From Calycina herbarum (lineage: Eukaryota > Ascomycota > Leotiomycetes > Helotiales > Pezizellaceae): a stretch of DNA of 64,000 nucleotides. How positions within the stretch are numbered: the stretch's first letter is position 1; each line of letters starts with the position of its first letter. Of the stretch, positions 11,694 to 25,274 are shown in pieces. The translations under genes were made by a program, and so were the position numbers. The notes below the pieces were generated by a model, which was given only the letters and a program-made list of their open reading frames with translations, searched no databases and was not told where the DNA came from. Location of the stretch: positions 186,001-250,000 of the forward strand of contig LLEY01000093.1 in the NCBI GenBank assembly GCA_001414485.1, given 5' to 3'.

Positions 11694-14600
11694 ACACCTC
11701 GGCGGTCTGATTTGATGGTTGATATTCCTTGTGCTGCGATTTAGCGTTTCCTTGTTCTACACTTTATTACAAAACACCGTTGTGGTGTTGGCGTTCCACT
11801 CTGTAGACGACGGTGTAGACACAAATACATTCGTCCTGTCATATTATATTCTCCTTTGTCACTTTCCACAATTTGCTCATTTTTCTCATTTTTGCTTTGG
11901 GTTTCGATACTGGTGGTACAATAAATTTGGGGATCAGGAGAGGAAGGGATGGGAGGATTTATTACAAAAGAAATTTGATTGATAGGGGAGACGGGTGCAA
12001 TAGTGGTATGGGATGAAGTTATGGTGTCATGATGCTTTTTTCTTTTTTAACTTTGCGTTGATTGTTTGGTGTATATAGAATTCAATTCTGATCAATCTAC
12101 TAAAATCAAAACCTTTACATGTATGACTTTCTCCGTGATATTGATATGCCTCGTCATGTGTTTGGTTGCCGTTTGAGGTGTTATTTTTAGCCATGGACAG
12201 ATAGGGTGACGAGGCGAGTTTAGGGCCTTCGTCGAGGCTAAGAAAGCAGTGAATTTCAATTTGTCAAGGGGGTAGGTAGGTGAACGCTAAGAAACAGTGC
12301 TCTATTTTTTGGCATCAGCATAGGCCCTTCGTTGACGCTACTCGAGTAAGAAAGCAGTGAAAACCTTGTCATCAGAAGTTGGACTTTCCGGGGGAGAAGA
12401 CGATCCAGCAGCGCTTCCGAAGGCTCCAGTTGGAGAAGGTTCACCTAACGGCTAACGGAGTCGAGGTTGTGTGGCCTTGTGAAGACTTTGGAAACCGCCG
12501 TATCCTTATCCAAGGGGGCTACGAAGGAAGTACTCTCTTCGGTTGGGGGAAGTAGTTTCTCTTTTGTCCTCTGTCCTCTTTTTCTGATTTGAACTTTGGT
12601 GAGGTGGTAGGCTTGGGCTTATGTTTTGAGGGGGGTTCGTTTTCTCGGCCTTCTTCTGTTGTATATAATAATTCCAAGTGTAGCACTGTTTCCCTGTATG
12701 AACCAAGGATGAGAAACCCCTTCGTTGACGCTAAGAAAGCAGTGCTCTTTTTCTCATTGGGTTAAATAAACTGTTGACGTTACAACAAGCAATGTTGATG
12801 GTATTTTTTGTGGGGACTTCTACCCCCCTTCATTGCCGCTAAGAAAGCAGTGCATTCATATGACATGTTTGAAACATGTTTGAGAATCTCTTGCAGTGCT
12901 CTCATTGGCTGCGGCTTAACCAACAGCAAGTTTTCTTGAGGCCTGCGGTATAAACTAGTAGTGAGCCTTCGTTGACGCTAAGAAAGCAGCGCTGGACACG
13001 AATTCATGCCTGAGCCTAGATTTATATTCGTAGTTGGTTTTATTTCTATATTTGGAAGACACCGAGCTGAACGGTGTAAATTAGGACTCTTACTTCTGGG
13101 TTGTGGTATCTTCTAATTTATATATGTTTGTAGTGTTTTCAGTAGATGGAATATATACCACGTCCGGAGCTCAAGTTCGACGATGTGTTCTTCCAACCAT
13201 ATTTTGGTGAGAGATCTACTTCCTAGAAAGAGGGGCAAAATGACTGTCTGCCCACAATGCTATTACTGTGATATTGTTTATTACCGTGCTGCAATTGGAG
13301 TGACTATGGAGATTTGTTGTTGAATCATTCCTTCTCGTTTTTCTAGATCGGAAATGTTGGAATGATTGCTCAATCAGGGCAAGAAAAACGACCGCCCAAG
13401 ATGCGTAAACCTTGGTCTTTCCTAGAATAGGGCAACACATGTCTCACCCAACCACGGGGACCAACCATGTGTGTGGGAAATTGGTTGGGTTGGACAGAAG
13501 TGGACAATTATAAAGAATGAGGAGGGAAGACAGGATGTTTGAGAGTAGAGAGCACAGGAAAATGGGAGATGACGGAGATACCTAATTAACGCCAGGGTTA
13601 AAGAGAGAATTACAAGGTTTTTTTTAAAGTCCTTTTTCCTTTCTTTCGACTTCACAAATTTTGAAATCTCAAACTCGGCTGTTAAGTTATCGTACGGTAT
13701 AAATATCCTTCTCCTGATCCACTTCGCAGTTTCAGAGTTCAAAGAACCAACACGAGTATGAGCTACTGTGGGACAGATTCCAGGATACAAACATGAATGT
13801 GAGACTCATAAAAATGTGCTGAAGTGGAAGTGATGGGAAGGACTAACTGGCTATGATACGCACTCTCTGGACTACTCTGATAGCTATGTTCCTGTACTTT
13901 CGAGTAACGATGAAGATTTGTTGTCGATTCTCTTGCTGCTGTCGAACATTATGATTCGCTTATGACTGTTTGATTCAAAGACGACATTATATCTCAAACA
14001 GAGCGAGGAAATGTTTGCTGTGCATTATTGTGGCAATTTAAGTGGAGAGAAAGTGTTGAGAACCAAAAGAAAGAAAGAGAACCTTCGACGGTTGGAAAGG
14101 GCGAGTTATCTGACTTTGTTGTTTGTTTCAAGGGCAGGACTTTGTTTTTATAGACAAGGTGATGGGAAAATGAGGCAAGGACTCTTGCTTTTTGTGTCCA
14201 TGTTAAGTAAGCAGAGGGTGATGGTGAGTATGAGCTCGGTATAAAAAGTAATTTATAAGATGGGTTTGTTATATAGCAAAATCGCTGAAATGAATGTGTG
14301 CGTTATTAGAAGCAAGCTTCTAACACAACCGGGAAATCCAATCAAACTCATAGCAGAGCTCGATTCTCGACCCCTATTCTCCACAATGTAAAATGTGCCC
14401 ACCAAGCATGGCCTGGGAAAGAAAACGCGAATCAAGAAGAGAGTAATGACACCAGGTTCCTTCGCTGGCGGTGAGAATCTCGTCTCAAAGAACAGAGCTA
14501 TCTTTGCTAACACACAATGAGCAGAAACGAGAACCTTTACCCAAATCCCCTTTGGGGCCCCAGAATCGCGAGAGAAATAAGTCAAAATGGTTCTTTACCA

Positions 14601-15559
14601 CCTTGCACCGAAACTCAAACCCCCGCGTCATCTGTCGAACCGACCAGGCTTCCAAGAGGAAGGGAAAAAGGAAAGAGGTCGAAATTCCAAGTGTTTCATG
14701 TAGCCATCTGGTAGCGAGGAATCATTCCTTCCAGATGATAGCCAATGCGCAGATGTCATGGAGACACAATCAGAACGATCGAAATCCGACTCGCCACTTT
14801 GCTCAGACGCATTCTGTCGCGAGTTTCCTCTGCCCTTGGATTCCCCCTCGAAATCTCTTCGTCATTCTGGAGAGGTGTTTTCAAGGCCAATCATCCATCC
14901 TTTCACCAGACATTTCCTTCTTCGGATTCCAAAACAGCCACTTGAAGTCAGAGATTGGGTTCATCAGTGTATCAACAATAAATTTGAGGTGATGGAGTGG
15001 GTAGGAGCACTGAAGTCATCGCTCGAAGAGCCATCGAACAATCAACCACAAGTTTTAGGACCAGTCCGACGCTTTACGAGATTGGCCGCAAAACCAGGGC
15101 AACCTCCAGGCAATGGAAGATCCCGAGCCGGGGGAAAAGAAGATCCCAACACCTCATCCCAAGAAATTCGACATGGAATTGAAGGTTGACGTCACAAGAA
15201 TTCATTTATAAAGCTTTCTCCTGGGATTTGATATTGGGTCCTTTTTCCTAGGATACGTAAGAAGGCTGGTCATTCCTCTTGGGTACTCTTATCGTACGAA
15301 GTATTCTCGGAATTGTATAAACTTTTCCAGAATACTTGAAGGAATCAAGTCATCGAGGTCATTTGATGCATAGAAACAAGCATACCAGTGACTTGATTAT
15401 ATATATGCACGGGAGAAAGGAAAAAGTCTCTAATTAAATTCAAGTAAAACGTATTGAGTTAAATTATGTTACTTAAGCGAGAATCAACTTAAACGATTCC
15501 AGTAACTTTCAATTATGGGAGTGATTCGGACTCCTCGGGTAAAATCACGAGAGAGCACT
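11694..15559. other. Gene-free region between the bZIP and SDR genes
   Basis: About 3.9 kb between a plus-strand 3' end and a minus-strand 3' end. The first few hundred bases are probably the bZIP 3' UTR. The part from 12226 to 12991 holds a family of short dispersed repeats listed separately. Frames such as 14471-14992 and 14758-15189 have no recognisable motif, low-complexity composition and no splice partners. Confidence 0.5.
12226..12991 (+). repeat. Six or seven dispersed copies of a 26-nt direct repeat
   Basis: The consensus starts CCTTCGTT and continues GACGCTAAGAAAGCAGTG. Copies: 12226-12251; 12281-12300 (5' part degraded); 12325-12359 (with an internal CTCGAGTA-type insertion); 12719-12744; 12827-12852; 12966-12991 (ending CAGCG). 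A weaker relative lies near 12768-12794 (CTGTTGACG...CAAGCAATG). All are on the same strand, with unequal spacing of 30-360 bp. After several copies comes GCTCT plus a T-rich stretch. No reading frame connects them. Confidence 0.85.
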
Positions 15560-16812
15560 TTACTTCTGCTCCACAATCGCCTTCGCCTCCTCAAAAATGT
15601 TCTTCTGGAAATCCTTCTCGGTCTTGACAGGTTTCCAACCAAACTCATGTGCGATATCCGCAGAAGTGCGGGAACTATCACCCTCAATTAGTAAATTTTC
15701 AAAGAGGCTTCTGGGAAACTTACTTAGACGCAAAAGCAAGCTCCATACCAACTGCATCCAACGGAAGTCCACTTCCCCACTTTCCAGCAGCCTCCTCAAC
15801 ACTCACAGACTTCACCTCATCAGATTTAACAGCCCCAAGCTTAAACAACGCCTCGGCAAGCCTTTTCGAAAGACCAAGCCAAGCAAACCTTCCGGTGCCA
15901 GAAAATATAATTCCTTGCTCCCCACTAGGAACCGGTTCTCCAGCAAGAATCCTCTTGACAACAATTTCATACAAAGCAGCAAGATCTTCCATGTGAACAA
16001 AATCCCAAATACCACTTCCGTCACCGATGACTTCTACCTGTCCGATTTTAATCGCAGAACGGATGAGGGTGGAGATTTGGATGGAGAGCTTGCCGAAGAG
16101 ACCGATTCCAAATCCGTAGATGAGGGGGGACATGATGATATGGGTTTGTACTCCTACTTCCAGGCCGGTTTCTACTACTGTGAGGTCTGTTGCGCGTTGT
16201 TCGTATTCGTGGGCAGCTTGGCGGGATTTCTCGTAGGCGTAGATGTTTTCTTTGTCCGAGAAGATGCGATCTGGGCTATGGACATACCTTTTTGAGATGG
16301 GGAGATCGGCGAGATCGGATGTTCCGGTGACCTGGAAGAAGGATTAAAGTGTGTAGGAATGAAGTTTCAACGGAGGGTTTATCTGGAGGTAGTGAACTTC
16401 TTGACCGGTGGCCTTCTTTCTATCTCCTAGACCGAGTACTGAGGCCTTTGCCGAGGTAGGGTGGTAACCATTCGCAGCGTGTATGATGACTTTCAATTAT
16501 AGATTAGTTTTGAGAAGTAATTCTGTCAGAGGAGATATATACCATCGTGTTCAGAGGCAACTTTCTGGATGAGCTCAACTTCGTCGAGACTTGAGAATAG
16601 ATAGGCCTTGACACCTTTCTTCTCAAATACTTCGGCTTTGTCTTTACCTCTCACAAGAACTGAAAATGTGACATTTTCAAGCTTTGCATTGAGGAGTTGA
16701 GTTAATATGGAACCACCGCTATCAGAGAAATCAGCTTGTTGGTCTAGGTTCGCTTGGGATTGACTGACATATAACCCGATGCACCGATGATTAGAATCTT
16801 TGTTGCAACCAT
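15560..16812 (-). CDS. NAD-dependent epimerase/dehydratase-like (atypical SDR) protein
   Basis: Five exons: complement(join(15560..15674,15724..16331,16383..16489,16543..16718,16769..16812)), 349 residues. The N-terminus MVATKILIIGASGYIGGS gives the Rossmann glycine motif GASGYIG, reconstituted exactly across intron 1. Later blocks include an SDR-like YAYEKSRQAAHEYE (Y-x-x-x-K spacing) and PLIYGFGIG followed by GDGSGIWDFVHMEDLAALY, the typical extended-SDR core. The C-terminus matches the family (SADIAHEFGWKP). The substrate is unknown; it is probably a cytosolic NAD(P)-dependent oxidoreductase. Oddity: the intron after exon 3 has no GT donor at the best frame-preserving site (CTCCAG|ATAAAC, acceptor TTCCAG). 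The nearest GT (GAA|GTTCAC, exon 3 ending at 16398) would drop five residues. The gene may use an AT-AG intron or carry a donor mutation. Confidence 0.8.
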
Positions 16813-17815
16813 GGTGTAAGTGGTCAAAAAATCAAAGGCGAGTGGGAAAGTAAGAACGATACTATTGATTTATGGCTTTTGAAGTAATACTTTTTTTCGA
16901 CAAACATCCAGAGCAGGAATGCTTGGTTAATATAGTGAATGCCATGCCACAAACAATCCGACCATCCGAACTTCCACCAACAATCCCACAAATCATCGGG
17001 GATAAGAAATTATCTCATTAACTGGAGATTCCTCAATTGGCTGGAAAGTGGGGTAAAAACAGGATGAGATAGTTTCTACCATTCAGCCGTACTGCTTCGT
17101 ATGCCAACAGACAGGGGTCGGATATAAAAATACTTCCCCACTTCAAAGCTGAGTTGCACTGCATCACTCTGCATAGTATTACTAATTGAATAGCTGATTT
17201 CCTTTAGCTCCTATACCTGTAACCCACTGTTATTGAGACTGATTGACAATTGACAACAAATTTACCTATTATTTGATGAGGGGTACCTACCAGAGAGTGT
17301 CAGAATTCATGTCGAGCACGAGACCGGCCATATAAGGTGCAGCTTCTATATTGTGCGAAGTATGTTGGAGAATTAAATTCTTCTAACTTGTTCATACAAT
17401 TGTAGGGTTATATATACAGAGCAGCACCTTTTGAGCTCAAGCTTACGAATTTCAACGCCCCGGTTTCGTTGCAATCGCAAAGATACTATAGATCTAGCAT
17501 TTGGATCTCCTTATGCCAACAAGGTATTATTCATCGATGTCACAGAGTACATCCTGAATTATTCCGGAACATATGTCTTAAGTTGACAATATAAATATAA
17601 CTGGAAAAGAAACGGCCGAGGTACTAGTACAGTAAGAAATAAAACAAGTCAAGACTAAGCTTAAGGCTGAAAATGATACGAAAGTTGGAAGAAATGACAG
17701 ATATGTGAAAAGAAATTGTGGATAGTTTCCCCTTCAGTTTTTAAGTGCGCTGGATCAACAGTGTTGTGAAATATATGGACGTGTGATGGAAAAGCTAAGG
17801 TTGACTCGTACCCCC

Positions 17816-18006
17816 GCTCGCAGTAGACGAGAAAAGCGGCAGTAAATAGCCACACCTTCCAAATCCTTTGGGACAATCGAACTTCATTGTTCCAAGCCGT
17901 CTGGGTAAATACTAAATTCTCCCAAGTATTTAGGTTAATTACTTTGCATTACCCTAAAAAATTGGGACAATGAGCTAGTTAGGCAGGTACGAACCTGAAG
18001 TATTTC
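17816..18006. mobile_element. MITE-like palindromic element, copy A
   Basis: The left end has GACGAGAAAAGCGGCAGTAAATA, a match to the inverted right ends of the copies at 22.1-23.7 kb; the right end has TTAGGCAGGTACGAACCTG. Inside are degenerate units of the form GTTCCAA-x-TTTAGGGTAATT (for example 17890-17960) and an ACCCTAAAAAATTGGGACAA block that is their inverse. It has no coding capacity. The left arm is the most eroded of the four copies. Confidence 0.7.
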
Positions 18007-18663
18007 TAGACATATAAGACGCGCTGGGCATGCTGCCCAGCTATGTGAAGAATATTTTCATCAAGTAGCAATAGATTGCAAGGCACTGTGAGGTCGATTG
18101 AAAAACAGTCGGGGACTAGCCTCAGCTCGGCTTACAGGAGGCCAATGACGAAGGTACTCATAACACGAGTCTGTTCTCATGAGTCAACTTGAGTCAAGTT
18201 GATGAGTCGTGTCGAATGAGCTAGTTTCGTCTCAACAAAAAATGCCCAATGCGGCTATTAATCTGCTCAGCTTCTAGAAAAGGTACTTTATTGAAAGTAA
18301 TAATCTGATGTGATATAATGAACATCAATCGCCACATTAGGGTTAAGCCCTACCCAGTAGAGAACGCTTTGATTAAAATGTCTGGTGACAAGTCAGGCGG
18401 TGAAGGCTTCCCCGTGAGGCTGACAAATCGAGCCTTGTCCCAAACGGGCCAATTGACAGCCACTAGCGCCAAACGCAAGCGAGGCCGAAGGGTTTTTGTG
18501 ACGGCCGCCTTTTTCGCCTTCTCAAGATTTTCTCTCCTCCCCCAAACTCCTTGATCCCTCGATCACAACCACATACACAACCCCATTCTCCTCTCTTGTT
18601 TCCTTTTGAAAGTAATCTGTTCTTTCGGAGGGCTTGACACGTATCACCATCGATCTCCTCTCT

Positions 18664-18671
18664 TTATAAAA
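18664..18671 (+). promoter_or_regulatory. Possible TATA element of DED1
   Basis: TTATAAAA occurs about 235 bp before the DED1 start codon, in a CT-rich promoter. A pyrimidine-rich stretch follows, as is common upstream of transcription starts of highly expressed fungal genes. The assignment rests on sequence and position only. Confidence 0.4.
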
Positions 18672-18901
18672 GAGACCGAAGGAAGCACCCAGTCTCCTTC
18701 TCTAATCGTCTCGATCGCGTTTCGGTTCAATAGATTTTTTCAGCTTCGTCTTCCCACGCTCTCTTTTTAGATCTCCCGATCTTTTTCGAGCGTCAGAACG
18801 ACCTTTCTGTTTCTACTTTCCGCCGCCTTATCTGCGACGATAATATTTTACAACAAAACGTCACCTTTCAGCCTCACGAAAACTTGACAACCTCACCCAA
18901 C

Positions 18902-21088
<2,187 letters not shown>

Positions 21089-22147
21089 AGGCCTCACCGT
21101 TGGACGATCCTTTGTTTCTACCTAGACTTGTCTTGCCTCTCACGACGCGGTACTATACTAGACTTTTGGGGCAAAGGCGCCAACGGATATCTTCAGTTTC
21201 TTCTGTCGATACGATTTTCCTCCACACTTTCGATTTCTTGTTTCTGATTCTCCCGATTCGATAATACGCCCTTGCCCTCGATTTCATCAATTTTGCGACT
21301 CTTTTTTTCTGATTTTCTAATAGCGACACGATCACGACACGGCCGGCTCTTACCTGGTTGCAAACAGGAGCTGGCCCAGGCTTGTGGTCTCGACCATCGA
21401 ACGGCATTCGAATAGATAGCGTTGTGCTTTGTTTCTGCCCGTCCCCTTCGTCTCGATACCCGATAGATGATCCAGGGCGATCTGGCAGCTGCATTGGGCG
21501 CCACTTGCGGCGTACCAGTCATGGTGCATATACCTGGGAAGGAAGTGATATCCCTGGGTTTTCCACAACGCATTATGACGGTCATGTTCTCAAAATCTTT
21601 CCTGCTTTCAAAGGCATTCGAAGGTCATTTGCCCCTACTTTTAGAAGATCCTGCATACAATTTTCATTTTCCGTATGGTTTGCTGGTTGTTTTTTCTGTT
21701 TAGACAAAAGTGGATGTTTTCCTGGAGTTCTTCGACAATTTGCGACGGAGATACTTAGGGGATAGCGGCTTTTTTTTTTACCATCCCTTGCGTGTGGGGC
21801 GGCGTCGACGCGCAGCATGTCTCTTCTCTTCTCTTAATTGATGGAAGAGGGGCGATTGATGCTGGCTCTTTACGCTGATGGCAAATGGAAGTGCTCCTGC
21901 CCATCCAGGCATGAGGCACATCTAACTTAGCATAGAACCCAAGGAAGCTAAAAACTATATGTTCCGTTTGGTGGAAATATGGGTGTCTATTCTGATCATC
22001 CTAAATAAAAGAAAGTCTGTCCACAATTATCATTGCTTTGCCTGTGCCTGTGACATTTCTCCTATCTGTTGTAAGTATCTTAACTTGAAGTATATTCCAT
22101 ATGGTCGCGTCAGGTTTGAAACATCATACTTGATGCAACCACAAGAA

Positions 22148-22380
22148 GGCTCCTTGTGGACAATAAAAGTGGCAGATCAAGTTCGCACCTGCCCTACCTA
22201 GCTCGTTGTTCCAACCTTTTAGGGTAATTGAAGTTGATTGTTCCAACCATCTAGGCTAATACTTTAAATTGTTCCAAATGTTTAGGGTAATTTACTTGAA
22301 TTACCCTAAAAGGGTGGAACAACGAGGTAGGTAGGCAGGTACGAACCGGAAATTTACTGCCGCTTTTCCGCGGTAGATAA
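22148..22380. mobile_element. MITE-like palindromic element, copy B (best preserved)
   Basis: The ends are inverted: the left has TTGTGGACAATAAAAGTGGCAG then AGTTCGCACCTGCC and CTCGTTGTTCCAACC. The right has GGTGGAACAACGAG, GGCAGGTACGAACC, then TTTACTGCCGCTTTTCCGC. Between them are about three direct units of GTTCCAA-x-TTTAGGGTAATT at roughly 32-nt spacing. The element folds into a long hairpin and carries no frame, consistent with a non-autonomous DNA transposon. Confidence 0.75.
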
Positions 22381-22920
22381 AATTAGCACCATTACTTCAT
22401 GCTTCATGAAGTACTAACGCCTATAAATCGACGTAGATATAATAAAAAGTTTCATTACTTTAGGAAGAGATAAATTAGCAACTTATTTATCTAGTCATAT
22501 TTTTGTTGTATTTTTTGCGATGTGTTGTTAGGTTACGACGGTACAATTTTAGTAGGCTCTTTGGGACGAAAAAAGTTCCCTTTTTGCCCCCCTCAAATCG
22601 TCCTATATTCTCACAATGTAGAAGGAGACTACACAACCATATCACGTTTAAACTATCTATAAACTAGGAAAACTATTAATAAGTCTATTCGAAATCTGTC
22701 TAACTTTTTTTTTGCTCTTTTTCTGATAGTCGTGTCGCATAATAGATGCCTTTCTACATAAGGTATACGGAGTACAAAAAGGGAACTTTTTTCCATCCCC
22801 GAAGAGGTAGAGTCTCGAAATTGCGCCCACCGGGAGTTTGTCTTCGACCTATCCCACGAGCCTAAAGAACTCTATGTATATTATTATCTCCCTTCTGGAC
22901 AGTACTATGATACCAGCTCT

Positions 22921-23428
22921 GTGGTATTCAAACGATATTATTCTATCGGAAAACCATTTTAGAATAACCCGCAAATATCATTTAATTTCCGAAGAAGTCT
23001 ACTACTATTAGTACAAATAGAAGATTTTTTACCACAAGTTCGCACCTGCTCTAGCTCTCGTTATTCTAACCTTTTGGGACAATTAAAGTTGATTGCTCTA
23101 ATCGTTTGGGATAATTTCAAATTGTCCCGAGTGCGTAGGATATTTTACTTAAATTGCCCTAGGAAGTTAGAACAACGAGGGGTGGGTAGGCAGGTACGAA
23201 CCTGGTGTATTTACTGCCACTTTTAATATCCACCGCGAGCCTGTTAATACAACCGCTGAAAGGGTAGAACTCAAACCCTCACTAACACAAGAAACCCCAT
23301 GTTTCGTCTAGTATAGATAAAAAGTGTGCCTACTTTGTAGTATTCGAATGAGAGTATTCTAGCGAACCCCCCTTTTCACTTAGCTGTAAATAGCATTTAT
23401 TGCCCAAGAAGCTTACTGCTATTGGTAG
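22921..23428. repeat. Diverged tandem duplication flanking MITE copy C
   Basis: Segment 22921-23012 (GTGGTATTCAAACGATATTAT..., ending CTACTACTATTAGTA) matches 23337-23428 (GTAGTATTCGAATGAGAGTAT..., ending CTTACTGCTATTGGTA) at about 416 bp offset. Each copy is followed by a MITE-like element (C, D), so a unit of roughly 400-500 bp appears duplicated. Many differences are C/T or A/G, which could reflect RIP mutation. Confidence 0.65.
23034..23242. mobile_element. MITE-like palindromic element, copy C
   Basis: The left inner arm is AAGTTCGCACCTGC with CTCGTTATTCTAACC; the right arm is GTTAGAACAACGAG, GGCAGGTACGAACC, TTTACTGCCACTTTT, CCACCGCGAGCCTG. The outer left arm is lost or strongly mutated. 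Internal GGGA(C/T)AATT units occur as in copy B. Confidence 0.7.
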
Positions 23429-23504
23429 GTTACCTACGAATAGATGACCTCGCTATTCCAGGGCTACCCGGGAATACAAGCCTGGCCGTTGTGCCTCCCT
23501 GTAA

Positions 23505-23743
23505 GCCTCTCGCCGTGGACAAAAAAAGCGGCAGTGTTCCGAGTTCGTACCTGCCTACATAACACGTTGTTCCAATTATTTCGGGTAATTCCAAGTCATT
23601 ACTCTAGATACTTCGAACAATTAAAAATATTAACCCAAAGTTTTAGAACAATCAAACTAAATTGTTTTAAAATGTTGGAACAACAAGCAAGATAGGCAGG
23701 TACGAGCTAATATTTACTGCCTCTTTTTCTGTCCACCGGCAGC
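23505..23743. mobile_element. MITE-like palindromic element, copy D
   Basis: The left end is GCCTCTCGCCGTGGAC with AAAGCGGCAGT and GAGTTCGTACCTGCCTAC. The right end is TAGGCAGGTACGAGC, TTTACTGCCTCTTTTTCTG, TCCACCGGCAGCC. Both outer arms are present here, defining the family ends. The internal part is AT-rich and degenerate. Confidence 0.7.
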
Positions 23744-24217
23744 CTGTATACCTACTTCGTCTTGGATTGTAAGAAACAAACTGAGGCGACTGAAACTCTT
23801 ACTCAAGAAATCCAATCTGGATTGACAATGGGGGACTTTTCTTAATTCTTCTTAAATCTCTCGCTCGCTCGAGCTACGATTGTGTAAGAGAAAGAGTACG
23901 CCTGCCTTATTAGAACGTGTGCGAGACGTTCTAGGAGGTTATAAATATTGTCCGAGAAGGTTTAGAAGAATGAGAAAGAGGATTTCTTGGTTGTCCTAGA
24001 CCTTCTTGGACAATATCCGTGTTCGTTCCATAATATCTGAAGTAATGGGTGCGGGGGTGTTCTTGGAGCAAAGCACAGGCATCTTACCATGAATTTTCAA
24101 CGGCGATCTGATTCAACAAGCTCTGGTTTCTTTCTTCCCATATATATCCTCTTCTATGTACACAGCTCATCCCAAGAAAGCAACATGGAACTCCCTCGGA
24201 AACATGACGAATTCTCA

Positions 24218-25274
24218 TCAAACCGGCTCTTGCTTGATTTTTTGCTCGACTTCCAACACAGGGTCAAACTTGATCTTCTTGGGTAGATGACGTGGGAATT
24301 CGCGTATTTCTCCCTCCTCCAGGTCGCTGTCGTCCTCGCACATTTCACTCCGTCTTCCCTCGAAATTGTCCTTGCATTTTATTCCGGTTATCGGGGCTAT
24401 TGGCTTCCTTGTAAGATTCAAGAACCGATCCTCGACGTCTTGTTTCAACCTTCGTGTCTCAAGGGCGTTGATTGCGCTCGACCAATCTTCAGCTTCTTCT
24501 CGCTCTAATAGTTGTCTTGAGGGGGTATGCTCGGGAGACTGTGTAATTGTAGGAATCGACCTCGAAGCCTGAAAAGTGGTTAGCTGGAAGCACCGTGATG
24601 ATTCTAGAGAATGGATGTTTACCTCAGTAAAACCAAACTTTTGTAGTTCATACACCTTCATTTGTGCAAGTACTCGAGAAAGTTGTTTATTTTCCTTTTC
24701 GCTTTGTTGAACGAGTCAGCCAGCACCCTCGCCTTGGAAAAATTCTCAATCATATATACTGTTCGGTTCGAGCCATTGTCTTCTCTTTCTTAATCTTCTT
24801 TGGGATGGGCTATGGGGGAGGCTGTTCTTACTGTAGTGATTTTCTCTTCTTTTCTCTTTTTCTGCTCTCCTTCCCCTTTTTTGATTTCTTGCCCTCTATT
24901 GGCAAGTTTGATTGTTGACTGGTTTCGATGGGTTGCTCGTTCCCTCCTTGATTGCTCAACCATGCACATTGTCCCCAGTTTCGTTCTTCGTCTTCGTCTT
25001 CGTCCCATGCACTGTTGAGAGAAGCTTAGCTTATCTTATGGAGCTTCGAAAGAGCATAACGCACCTCTTCTGATTTCCGGCATTGGGCTGCTGGTTACGG
25101 AGATATAACGGGCCGGCGTCTACCAGTGTGATACGTTGTTTTGGTGAGAGTCGAAAGCCGGGGAGAGAAGAGGACCTGTGGGAGGGTGCTAGGAGGAGGC
25201 GTGAGGGGTACCTAAAATTGTTAGATGGGAGGGATATAAGTATTGAAGGTTGAGGCGGCTTACAGGTTTGTCAT
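24218..25274 (-). CDS. Unrecognised five-exon protein, basic centre and acidic C-terminus
   Basis: Model: complement(join(24218..24568,24623..24701,24832..25011,25065..25211,25264..25274)), 255 residues. All introns have GT and AG ends and phases agree across every junction, including an 11-nt first exon (ATG ACA AAC CT). I do not recognise the family. Visible parts: a basic/hydrophobic N-terminus (LYPSRLLLAPSHR, then KQRITLVDAGPLYLR); an acidic patch SAWDEDEDEERNWGQ; a Lys-rich stretch around residues 93-115 that could be a nuclear localisation signal; a conserved-looking helix KQLSRVLAQMKVYELQKFGF; and a C-terminal DSDLEEGEIREFPRHLPKK segment ending KIKQEPV. The composition suggests a nuclear protein. 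The tiny first exon is the least certain part; the ATG could be elsewhere upstream. Confidence 0.6.

Larger units (their letters stand above)
16813..18901. other. Intergenic region between the divergent SDR and DED1 genes
   Basis: About 2.1 kb of promoter and mobile-element sequence between two divergently transcribed genes. It contains one copy of the palindromic MITE-like family (17816-18006), a TGAGTCA-rich imperfect palindrome around 18178-18212, and the pyrimidine-rich proximal promoter and 5' leader of DED1 from about 18520. Confidence 0.5.
21089..24217. other. DED1 3' region and AT-rich repeat-laden intergenic stretch
   Basis: The first several hundred bases are probably the DED1 3' UTR. 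From about 21,900 the sequence becomes AT-rich, with many TA steps and stop codons in all frames. It holds three MITE-like copies (B, C, D) and a diverged tandem duplication (22921-23012 versus 23337-23428). I see no gene. Confidence 0.6.

Noticed and set aside
14471..15189. Overlapping plus-strand frames of 173 and 143 codons
   Set aside because: No recognisable motif, two frames compete for the same DNA, composition is not protein-like and no splice sites extend them.
18178..18212. TGAGTCA palindrome as a regulatory site
   Set aside because: The TCAACTTGAGTCAAGTTGA palindrome is real and resembles AP-1-type bZIP sites, but it is far from both start codons and a single occurrence is weak evidence.
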